A program made the position numbers and the translations under genes. A stretch of 64,000 nucleotides of DNA from Xanthomonas sacchari (GTDB taxonomy: Bacteria; Pseudomonadota; Gammaproteobacteria; Xanthomonadales; Xanthomonadaceae), in contig NZ_CP100647.1 in assembly GCF_024266585.1 (NCBI RefSeq), positions 973,001 to 1,037,000 of the forward strand, written 5' to 3'. Under the pieces are notes generated by a model. It did no database searches, was not told the DNA's origin, and saw nothing but the letters and a program-made list of their open reading frames with translations. Shown here piece by piece: positions 56,889 through 64,000 of this stretch; position 1 is the stretch's first letter; each line of letters starts with the position of its first letter.

Positions 56889-58175
56889 TTACCCGAACGC
56901 GCGGCTGCCGCGCATCACCGCCAGCACGTCGTGGCAGGCGCCCATGGTGTGGTAGTCGGTCTTGCCGGCAGGGCTCTTCTCGTCGCTGTAGCTGCGGTTG
57001 TCGCGGCTGAGGATGCGGAACCAGGCGCCGTAGCGGTGGTCGACCAGATGCGCCCAGGAGTACGCCCAGAGCTTGTCGTAGGCGGCGCGGTAGCCGACAT
57101 CGCCGGTGGCGGCCAGCAGCCGCGAGGCCGCGGCGATCGCTTCGGCCTGCACCCAGAAGTACTTGTCGTCGTCGCAGAAGTAGGTCGGCGCCGCGGCCAC
57201 GTCCGGCACGCCGACCACCGGCGCGTCTTCCATGCCGGAAGCGAAACCGTAGACGATGCCGCCGTGCTGCGCGTCCCAGCCGTGCGCCAGGGCGGTGTCG
57301 AACAGGTGCCGCGCGGTCGGCAGCAGCCAGTCCGGCGCAGTGCCGGCGGCGGCCTGCAGGTGTCCGTGCAGCAGCACCAGCAGCTTGGACCATTCGACCT
57401 GGTGGCCGGGCTGGAAGCCCCACGGCCGGAACAGGTGCTTGGGGTTGTCGCGGTTGTAGTCCCAGTCCACCTGCCAGTTGGCGTCGTAGTGCTCCCACAC
57501 CAGGCTACCGGCCAGCGCCGCCTGGCGGCGGGTGATGTGGTCGGCCAGCAGCAGCGCGCGCTGCAGGTAGCGCGGTTCGGCGCTGGCCTCGTAGGCGGCG
57601 ATCAGGGCCTCGCACAGGTGCATGTTGGCGTTCTGCCCGCGGTAGCTGGAGAACGTCCACTCCGGGGTGGCCTCGTCGCGGTATAGGCCGGCGGCGGCGT
57701 CCCAGTAGCGGGTTTCCAGCAGTTGCCAGGTCTCGTCCATCCACGCGTCGGTGTCCAGGCCGGCCTTCTTCGCGGTGGCGTAGGCCAGCAGCACGAAGGC
57801 GGCGCCGTAGGCGTGCTGGGTGCGGTCCTCGGCCACGCCGTCGCGCAGGGTCCACACGTAGCCGCCGCTGGCGGTATCGCGGTGCACCTCGCGCAGGTAG
57901 CGCAGGCCGTGGCGCGCGGCGTCCAGGTATTCGGCGGCCAGCGCCGACTCGGCGAACTCGATCGCCGCCATCGCGTAGTTGAAGACGAAGCGGGTGCTGC
58001 TGACCAGGTGGCGATGGCCGGCGTCGTACACGCTGCCGTCGTCGCGGAAATAGTGGAAGAAGCCGCCCGCCGGGTCGATCGCGCGCGGGTGGTAGAAGGC
58101 CATGGTGTCGGCGATGTGCGCGCGCAGGACGGCGGCGTCGGCGAAGTCGGGCAGGGGCGTGGCGGGCAGGTTCAT
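56889..58175 (-). CDS. AGE-family epimerase/isomerase, probable mannose isomerase
   Basis: 428 residues from the ATG at 58175 (MNLPATPLPDFADAAVLRAH). The (alpha/alpha)6-barrel family features are visible: GGFFHYFRDDGSVYDAGHRH, RFVFNYAMAAIEF, EHYDANWQVDWDYN, FQPGHQVEWSKLL (the catalytic His region) and a final KTDYHTMGACHD. The family includes N-acylglucosamine 2-epimerase and mannose isomerase (D-mannose to D-fructose); the neighbourhood (GH92 mannosidase, sugar porter, LacI) favours mannose isomerase. It is the last gene of the leftward unit. Confidence 0.86.
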   Translation of the reverse strand: MNLPATPLPDFADAAVLRAHIADTMAFYHPRAIDPAGGFFHYFRDDGSVYDAGHRHLVSSTRFVFNYAMAAIEFAESALAAEYLDAARHGLRYLREVHRDTASGGYVWTLRDGVAEDRTQHAYGAAFVLLAYATAKKAGLDTDAWMDETWQLLETRYWDAAAGLYRDEATPEWTFSSYRGQNANMHLCEALIAAYEASAEPRYLQRALLLADHITRRQAALAGSLVWEHYDANWQVDWDYNRDNPKHLFRPWGFQPGHQVEWSKLLVLLHGHLQAAAGTAPDWLLPTARHLFDTALAHGWDAQHGGIVYGFASGMEDAPVVGVPDVAAAPTYFCDDDKYFWVQAEAIAAASRLLAATGDVGYRAAYDKLWAYSWAHLVDHRYGAWFRILSRDNRSYSDEKSPAGKTDYHTMGACHDVLAVMRGSRAFG

Positions 58176-58268
58176 GCGGGTGATTGGCGAACGGAGTGAG
58201 GGTGGGGAAGGCAGCTGCGCGCGACGGCGGCACTCGGGCCGCCGCCGCACAGGGAACGGATCAGCGGA

Positions 58269-59573
58269 TCAGTGCATCACGCGCGCGGTCGGCGCGGTGG
58301 TGGGGGCGGCCGCCGCCAGGTCCGGCGACAGGCGCGAGCCGCGCAGGCCGTACCAGACGATGTAGGCGTAGCACAGCAGCGGGATCACGAAGGCGTGCTG
58401 GATGCCGATCGCATCGGCCAGCACGCCCTGCACCAGCGGCACGATGGCGCCGCCGACGATGCCCATGATCAGCAGGCTGGAGGCCTTGCTGGTGAGCACG
58501 CCCAGGCGCTCGATGGCCACGGTGAAGATGGTCGGGAACATGATCGAGTTGAACAGGCCGATCGCGATCACGCTCCACATCGCCACATGGCCGGTGCTGA
58601 GCATGGTGACCACGAGCAGCAGCGAGGCGATGCCGGCGAAGGTCGCCAGCAGCTTGCGCGCCGGGACGAACTGCAGCAGCGCCGCGCCGGCGAAGCGGCC
58701 GATCATCGCACCGAGCCAGTAGAACGGCAGATAGTGGCTGGCAGCGGCTTCGGTCAGGCCGCCGGTGGTGGGGCCGGAGATGTAGTTGATCAGGAAACTG
58801 CCGATCGACACTTCCGCGCCCACGTACATGAAGATCGCCACCACGCCCCACAGCAGGTGCGGATGGCGCAGCGCGTCGGCGAAGCGGTGGTGCGACTCGG
58901 CGCCGGTATCGGTGTCCTCGCGCAGCGACGGCACCCGCATCACCAGCACGAACACCGCCAGCAACAGCAGGCCGCCGGCCAGCATCAGGTAGGGGATCTC
59001 CACCGAGCGCGCCTGCTCGATGCGGTAGGCGGACAGCTGCTCCGGGTTCATTGCCGCCAGCTGGTCGGCGCCGAGCACCGCGCCGGCCAGGATCAGCGGG
59101 CCGATCAGCCACGGGAACACGGTGGTGCCCAGCGAGTTCAGCGCCTGCGCGAAGTTGAGCCGGCTCGGCGCCTTCTCCGGCGCGCCGATCAGGCTGATGT
59201 AGGGGTTGGCGGCGACCTGCAGCAGGGTGATGCCGCTGGCCAGCACGAACAGCGCGGTCAGGAACAGCGGGTAGGAGGGCAGGCGCGCGGCCGGGTAGAA
59301 CATCGCCGCGCCGATCGCCGCCACCACCAGGCCGATGACGATGCTGGCCTTGTAGCCGACCCGCGACACCACCGCGCCGGCCGGCACCGACATCAGGAAG
59401 TAGGCGCCGAAGAAGGTGAACTGGATCAGCATCGACTGCGCGTAGTTCATCTGGAACACTGCTTTCAGATGCGGGATCAACACGTCGTTGAGGCTGGTCA
59501 GGCCACCCCAGGTGAAGAAGATCATGCTGACCACCGCGATGGCGGCGGTGTTGGACAGCGGGCGACGACTCAT
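58269..59573 (-). CDS. Sugar:H+ symporter, FucP-type MFS
   Basis: 434 residues with twelve membrane segments. FucP/GluP-family features include VSMIFFTWGGLTSLNDVLIP, the early SVPAGAVVSRVGYKASI loop, QVAANPYISLIGAPEKAPSR and LNFAQALNSLGTTVFPWLIG. In xanthomonads such porters import mannose or other monosaccharides into the cytoplasm. Its ATG overlaps the stop of the LacI gene (ATGA) and it is followed 93 bp later by the AGE gene, so the three are co-transcribed. Confidence 0.88.
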   Translation of the reverse strand: MSRRPLSNTAAIAVVSMIFFTWGGLTSLNDVLIPHLKAVFQMNYAQSMLIQFTFFGAYFLMSVPAGAVVSRVGYKASIVIGLVVAAIGAAMFYPAARLPSYPLFLTALFVLASGITLLQVAANPYISLIGAPEKAPSRLNFAQALNSLGTTVFPWLIGPLILAGAVLGADQLAAMNPEQLSAYRIEQARSVEIPYLMLAGGLLLLAVFVLVMRVPSLREDTDTGAESHHRFADALRHPHLLWGVVAIFMYVGAEVSIGSFLINYISGPTTGGLTEAAASHYLPFYWLGAMIGRFAGAALLQFVPARKLLATFAGIASLLLVVTMLSTGHVAMWSVIAIGLFNSIMFPTIFTVAIERLGVLTSKASSLLIMGIVGGAIVPLVQGVLADAIGIQHAFVIPLLCYAYIVWYGLRGSRLSPDLAAAAPTTAPTARVMH

Positions 59574-60619
59574 GCAGCGACTCCGGGAACGGGCGAGAGG
59601 GTGACCCGGCTGCTGGCGCGCAGGCACAGCCGGGCGGGGGCGATGGTAAGCGCAGGCAGGGCCTGGCGGTGGCGCAGCGCGTCCAGCACCAGGCGCGCGG
59701 CCTGCATGCCGCGTTCGCGCGGGGCGACAGCGACGGTGGACAGCGGCGGGGTGGCGACGGCGGCTTCGGGAATGTCGTCGAAGCCGATCAGCGCGTAGTC
59801 GCGGCCGGCCACGCGGCCGCGTTCGGCCAGGCCGCTGGCCAGGCCCAGCGCGACCACGTCGTTGTAGCAGACCAGCGCGGTCGGCAGCGGGTCGCGCGCG
59901 CACAGCGCGCCGGCCTGGCGCGCGGCGTCCAGCCGGGTCGGTGCGCATTCGATCAGCCATGCCGGGTCCACCGCGATGCCGGCCGCGGCCAGCGCCTCGC
60001 GGTAGCCGGCGCGGCGCTCGGCGCAGGAGCTGGACTGGCGGTGGCCGCCGAAGAAGGCGATGGCGCGGTGGCCCTGCGCCAGCAGGTACTCGGTGGCCAG
60101 GCGCGCGCCGCGGCGGTTGTCCAGCGCCAGCAACGGCCAGTCGCCGTCCAGTGCACGGTTGAACAGCAGCACCGGCAGGCGCGGCCCCAGCAACTGGCGC
60201 AGCCGCGCCGCGTCGGTGTTCTCGGTGGGTGCGAGGATCAGCGCCGCCGGGTGGTGCTCGATCAGCGAGGCCAGCACGGTCTGCTGGCGCTCCGGCGACT
60301 CGCCGGTGCTGCCCATCAGCATCACGTAGCCGGCCTCGGCCAGCGCCGCGTCCACGCCGCCGGCGAACTCGGCGAAGAACGGATTGGCCAGGTCGTTGAC
60401 CACCAGAGCCACCGCATTGGACGCGCGCCCGCGCAAACTGGCCGCGCCACGGTGGTAGACGTAGCCCTGGCGGGCGATCTCCGCCGCCACCCGTGCACGC
60501 GTGTCGGCATGCACCAGCGGGCTGTTGCGCAGCACCAGCGACACGGTCGCCCGCGACACGCCGCAGGCGGCGGCGATGTCGGACACGGTGACGCGTTTGT
60601 CGGCGGGAGACGGCGCCAC
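59570..60619 (-). CDS. LacI-family transcriptional repressor of the mannoside locus
   Basis: 349 residues from a GTG at 60619. HTH: VTVSDIAAACGVSRATVSLV, hinge region HRGAASLRGRASNAVALVVN, then a periplasmic-binding-like effector domain (FFAEFAGGVDAALAEAGYVM, ALVCYNDVVALGL, GFDDIPEA). It is the first gene of the leftward lacI-porter-epimerase unit and divergent from the GH92 gene, so it should control both through the 130-bp region between them. The effector is probably mannose or a mannoside. Confidence 0.9.
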   Translation of the reverse strand: MAPSPADKRVTVSDIAAACGVSRATVSLVLRNSPLVHADTRARVAAEIARQGYVYHRGAASLRGRASNAVALVVNDLANPFFAEFAGGVDAALAEAGYVMLMGSTGESPERQQTVLASLIEHHPAALILAPTENTDAARLRQLLGPRLPVLLFNRALDGDWPLLALDNRRGARLATEYLLAQGHRAIAFFGGHRQSSSCAERRAGYREALAAAGIAVDPAWLIECAPTRLDAARQAGALCARDPLPTALVCYNDVVALGLASGLAERGRVAGRDYALIGFDDIPEAAVATPPLSTVAVAPRERGMQAARLVLDALRHRQALPALTIAPARLCLRASSRVTLSPVPGVAA

Positions 60620-60625
60620 GACGGA

Positions 60626-60640
60626 TTAGACCGGTTCAAA
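60626..60640. promoter_or_regulatory. Candidate LacI-family operator
   Basis: TTAGACCGGTTCAAA contains the ACCGGT core of an imperfect palindrome (TTGAAC-CGG-TCTAA read on the other strand), with the central CG step favoured by LacI-type proteins. It lies directly upstream of the repressor's GTG and between the two divergent units. A second, weaker palindromic site around GGATCGATTC (60724-60733) precedes the GH92 start. Confidence 0.5.
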
Positions 60641-60750
60641 AGGCCGCCCATCCTGCGCCGTCGTGCTGCGATCCGCATTTTGCAGTGCAGCAAGGCATTG
60701 AGCGGGCTTTGTGCTATCGGTTTGGATCGATTCGATACGGGGAGCCTGCC

Positions 60751-63105
60751 ATGCGCAGCTCGAGGACGCTGGGCGGCACCGCCGCACTGCTGCTGGCCGC
60801 GCTGTGGCCGACCGCGCCGGCCGTCGCCGCCGCTGCTTCTGCCACGGCCGGCGAGCGCGCGGTGGCGGCGGTGGACCCCTTCATCGGCACCGGCGGCGAG
60901 GGCCATACCTATCCCGGCGCCACGGTCCCGTTCGGCATGGTCCAGCTGAGCCCGGACACGCGCATCCAGCCGCGCAAGGACGCCTACGGCTGGGCCGCCG
61001 GCTACCGCTACGACGACCGTAGTCTGGTCGGCTTCTCGCACACCCACTTCTCCGGCACCGGCCATTCCGACCTGGGCGACGTGCTGCTGATGCCGATCAG
61101 CGGCGCGGTGCGGCTGGAGCGCGGCGACCCGGACACCCCCGGCAGCGGCTACAGCGCGCGCTTCCGCCACGACGACGAGCGCGCCGAGCCGGGCTACTAC
61201 GCGGTGACCCTGGACGACTACAAGGTCCGCGCCGAACTCACCGCCACCGCCCGCGTCGGCGTGCACCGCTACACCTACCCGGCCGGTCAGCCGGCGCACG
61301 TGCTGCTGGACCTGCGCACCAGCCTGTACGACTACCCGGGCAAGATCAGTTGGTCGCGGCTGCGCCTGCGCGCCGATGGCACCGTCACCGGCTTCCGCGA
61401 GACCCGCGGCTGGGCGCCGGGGCGGCAGCTGTACTTCGCCCTGCGCTTCTCGCAGCCGCTGCGCGGCCACGCCTTCCACAACACCGAGCAGGACATCCCC
61501 TACAAGGGCTTCCCGCCGCCGGGCGACAACGACCCCACCCAGCGCGCGCAGATCGAAGGCCGGCAACTGGTCGGATCGTTCGACTTCGGCGATGCCCTGC
61601 GCGGGCCGCTGCTGGTCAAGGTGGCGATCTCGCCGGTCAGCGAGGACAGCGCCATCGCCAATCTCGACGCCGAGGTGCCGGGCTGGGACTTCGACGGCGT
61701 GCGCCGCGCGGCGCGCGCGCAATGGGCGCAGGCGCTGGGCGCGGTGGAAGTGGACGCGCCGCCGGCCCAGCGCACCCAGTTCTACACCGCGCTGTACCAC
61801 AGCCTGCTCGGCCCGACCCTGTTCATGGACAGCGACGGCCGCTACCGCGGACCGGACAACGCCGTGCACCAGGCGCAGGGCTACACCCACTACTCGACGT
61901 TCTCGCTGTGGGACACCTACCGCGCGCTGCATCCGCTGTTGACCATCGTGCAGCCGCCGCAACGCACCAACGACATCGTCAACTCGCTGCTCGCGCACCA
62001 GCGCGAAAGTCCCTACGGGGTGCTGCCGGTATGGGCGTTCCACGGCCTGGAGACCTGGTGCATGATCGGCTACCACGCCGTGCCGGTGATCGCCGACGCC
62101 TACATGAAGGGGATCCGCGGCTACGACACCGACGCCGCGCTCAAGGCCATGGTGGCCAGCGCCAACTACGGCCCCTACGACGGCATCGCCCAGTACCGCG
62201 AGCTGGGCTACGTGCCGATCGACGAGGAAGGCGAGGCCGCCTCCAAGACCCTGGAGTACGCCTTCGACGACTGGACGATCGCGCGGATGGCGCAGGACAT
62301 GGGCCGCACGGACGTCGCCGCCACCTTCGCCAAGCGCGCCGGCAACTGGCGCAACGCCTTCGACCCGGACAGCGGCTTCATGCGCGCGCGCAAGCGCGAC
62401 GGCAGCTTCCGCACCCCGTTCGATCCGGACGCCAGCGGCTACGGCAGCGACTACACCGAGGGCAACGCCTGGCAGTATTCATGGTACGTGCCGCAGGACG
62501 TGGCCGGCCTGGCCCGTGCGCATGGCGGCGACGACAGGCTGCTGGCACGCCTGGACCAGGTGTTCGACGCCAAGGTCGATCCCAAGGTGTTCGCGCACAT
62601 GGAGGACATCACCGGGCTGATCGGCTGGTATGCGCACGGCAACGAACCCAGCCACCATGTCGCCTATCTGTATGCCTACGCCGGGCAGCCGTGGCGCACC
62701 CAGGCGCGGCTGCAACAGATCATGCGCAGCCAGTACGCGGCGCGTCCGGACGGCCTGGCCGGCAACGACGACCTGGGGCAGATGTCGGCCTGGTACGTGT
62801 TCACCGCGCTGGGCTTCTACCCGGTGGCGCCGGCCAGCAACCAATACATCCTCGGCCGCCCGTTCCTGCCGCGCGCCACCCTGGCGCTGCCCAACGGCAA
62901 GCGCTTCACGGTGATCGCCGACGGCCTGGACGATGCGCATCCCTATGTCGGCAGCGTCACCCTCAACGGGCGTCCGCTGCACCGCGCGTTCCTGCGCCAC
63001 GAGGAACTCATGGCCGGCGGCGAACTGCGCTTCACCCTGCAGGCCACGCCCAACACCGCCTGGGCGGCGGCTGGCGCCGAGCGCGCCTATTCGATGAGCG
63101 AATGA
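60751..63105 (+). CDS. Secreted GH92 alpha-mannosidase
   Basis: 784 residues from the ATG at 60751, preceded by GGGGAG at 60739-60744. A signal peptide (GTAALLLAALWPTAPAVAAA) comes first. GH92 signatures: VDPFIGTGGEGHTYPGATVP, FGMVQLSPDT, GFSHTHFSGTGHSDLGD, YSTFSLWDTYRALHPL and GNDDLGQMSAWYVFTALGF with the catalytic acidic residues and calcium-binding region. The family contains Ca-dependent exo-alpha-mannosidases that trim N-glycans or mannan. With the divergent porter, epimerase and LacI it forms a plant-mannoside utilisation unit. Confidence 0.93.
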   Translation: MRSSRTLGGTAALLLAALWPTAPAVAAAASATAGERAVAAVDPFIGTGGEGHTYPGATVPFGMVQLSPDTRIQPRKDAYGWAAGYRYDDRSLVGFSHTHFSGTGHSDLGDVLLMPISGAVRLERGDPDTPGSGYSARFRHDDERAEPGYYAVTLDDYKVRAELTATARVGVHRYTYPAGQPAHVLLDLRTSLYDYPGKISWSRLRLRADGTVTGFRETRGWAPGRQLYFALRFSQPLRGHAFHNTEQDIPYKGFPPPGDNDPTQRAQIEGRQLVGSFDFGDALRGPLLVKVAISPVSEDSAIANLDAEVPGWDFDGVRRAARAQWAQALGAVEVDAPPAQRTQFYTALYHSLLGPTLFMDSDGRYRGPDNAVHQAQGYTHYSTFSLWDTYRALHPLLTIVQPPQRTNDIVNSLLAHQRESPYGVLPVWAFHGLETWCMIGYHAVPVIADAYMKGIRGYDTDAALKAMVASANYGPYDGIAQYRELGYVPIDEEGEAASKTLEYAFDDWTIARMAQDMGRTDVAATFAKRAGNWRNAFDPDSGFMRARKRDGSFRTPFDPDASGYGSDYTEGNAWQYSWYVPQDVAGLARAHGGDDRLLARLDQVFDAKVDPKVFAHMEDITGLIGWYAHGNEPSHHVAYLYAYAGQPWRTQARLQQIMRSQYAARPDGLAGNDDLGQMSAWYVFTALGFYPVAPASNQYILGRPFLPRATLALPNGKRFTVIADGLDDAHPYVGSVTLNGRPLHRAFLRHEELMAGGELRFTLQATPNTAWAAAGAERAYSMSE

Positions 63106-63136
63106 AGGGCACTCCAGCTACGCCGGGAGATGTCCT

Positions 63137-63203
63137 GTAGGAGCGGCTTCAGTTGCGACGGGGCATTCCCGGCCAAGCCCGTCGCGGCTGAAGCCGCTCC
63201 TAC
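63137..63203. repeat. REP-type inverted repeat, same family as 8037-8103
   Basis: GTAGGAGCGGCTTCAGTTGC (from 63137) faces GTCGCGGCTGAAGCCGCTCC (63181-63200), with the same GGGCATTCCCGG centre as the element at 8037. It directly precedes the 206-bp array. Confidence 0.85.
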
Positions 63204-63210
63204 AGGGGGG

Positions 63211-64000
63211 TGTGGCGAGTCCCGCAGGGTGCACTGTGGAAGGGGCTTCAGCCACGACTGCCGTAGCAATCGGTCATTGGATGGCTCCACTCGTCGCGAC
63301 TGAAGTCGCTCCCACAGCGGCTTACGGCGAGCCTGCCGGGTGCACTGTGGGAGGGACTTCAGTCCCGCCGCATTGCGCCATCGCAAAGCACAGCACTAGC
63401 CGCTCCTACAGGGGGGTGTGGCGAGTCCCGCAGGGTGCACTGTGGAAGGGGCTGCAGCCACGACTGCCGTAGCAATCGGTCATTGGATGGCTTCACTCGT
63501 CGCGACTGAAGTCGCTCCCACAGCGGCTTACGGCGAGCCTGCCGGGTGCACTGTGGGAGGGACGTCAGTCCCGACACATTGCGCCATCGCAAAGCACAGC
63601 ACTAGCCGCTCCTACAGGGGTGTGTGGCGAGTCCCGCAGGGTGCACTGTGGAAGGGGCTTCAGCCACGACTGCCGTAGCAATCGGTCATTGGATGGCTCC
63701 ACTCGTCGCGACTGAAGTCGCTCCCACAGCGGCTTACGGCGAGCCTGCCGGGTGCACTGTGGGAGGGACTTCAGTCCCGCCGCATTGCGCCATCGCAAAG
63801 CACAGCACTAGCCGCTCCTACAGGGGGGTGTGGCGAGTCCCGCAGGGTGCACCGTGGAAGGGGCTTCAGCCACGACTGCCGTAGCAATTGGTCATTGGAT
63901 GGCTCCACTCGTCGCGACTGAAGTCGCTCCCACAGCGGCTTACGGCGAGCCTGCCGGGTGCACTGTGGGAGGGACTTCAGTCCCGACGCATTGCGCCATC
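63211..64000. repeat. Tandem array of 206-bp units, truncated by the window edge
   Basis: Units start (TGTGGCGAGTCCCGCAGG) at 63211, 63417, 63623 and 63829, exactly 206 bp apart. Each unit holds four REP-like arms: GAAGGGGCTTCAGCCACGAC, GTCGCGACTGAAGTCGCTCC, GGGAGGGACTTCAGTCCC and TAGCCGCTCCTACAGG. Units 1 and 3 are identical or nearly so; unit 2 differs from both at about six positions, including changes inside two palindromes (CTGCAG for CTTCAG, GACGTCAG for GACTTCAG). Short ORFs repeated at the same spacing are by-products and are not annotated. Confidence 0.92.

Noticed and set aside
63212-64000. Possible CRISPR array suggested by regular spacing
   Set aside because: The whole 206-bp unit is repeated; there are no short repeats with unique spacers and no cas genes.

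Overview
The window looks like chromosomal DNA of a xanthomonad (Xanthomonas or a close relative). Support comes from the very high G+C content, the housekeeping order smg-dprA-LysM / def-fmt-rsmB with topA and tsaC nearby, a DUF3106 protein, an LPS-core gene run, and intergenic repeats of the type GGAGCGGCTTCAGCCGC and GGGACTGAAGTCCC. Species assignment is not possible from the sequence alone. No rRNA, tRNA, CRISPR array, intact insertion sequence or prophage was seen. Nearly all of the window is ordinary vertically inherited core; accessory interest is concentrated at 35-57 kb and in two tandem repeat arrays.

Region by region. 1-6.1 kb: the start of priA (leftward) with an inverted pair of perfect DnaA boxes in its upstream region, then a DUF3106 membrane protein with a sigma-region-4-like N-terminus, a MATE exporter, SppA and a small lipoprotein. 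6.2-8.1 kb: a short-chain dehydrogenase whose last ~80 bp have been copied several times into a ~215-bp tandem array. 8.1-18 kb (leftward): two DUF4124 proteins, tsaC, topA, two GYF_2-domain membrane proteins (one RDD, one pilin-like), smg, dprA and a LysM protein. 18.2-27.4 kb (rightward): def, fmt, rsmB, then a five-gene LPS/surface glycan set (GT39, GT4-type, O-antigen ligase-like, GT2 WaaE-like, CDP-glycerol-transferase-like). 27.4-35 kb: a ydbS/ydbT-like pair, ribA, a GNAT, lpxL, dtd (with a G-quadruplex motif immediately upstream) and rpoD.

35.2-44.7 kb is the most unusual part. A leftward ECF sigma factor overlaps a TPR-carrying Ser/Thr kinase. Facing away from it is a compact rightward operon: an IS5-type transposase N-domain protein without a catalytic core, a coiled-coil protein, a membrane protein with a longin/roadblock-like cytoplasmic part and a periplasmic OmpA-like domain, a Ras-like small GTPase, a histidine-kinase-like protein lacking the phosphoacceptor His, and a LysR regulator. 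The last four genes are joined by 4-nt ATGA/GTGA overlaps. I propose this as a GTPase-controlled envelope signalling system; the function is inference.

45.3-56.7 kb: aquaporin, then a surface module of a 1135-residue outer-membrane protein, an OmpA-family protein and a 1891-residue DUF11/SdrD_B-type repeat protein. 56.9-63.1 kb: a mannoside locus with a LacI regulator, FucP-type sugar porter and AGE-family epimerase leftward, and a secreted GH92 alpha-mannosidase rightward, with a candidate operator between them. 63.1-64.0 kb: an exact 206-bp-period tandem array that runs off the window edge.
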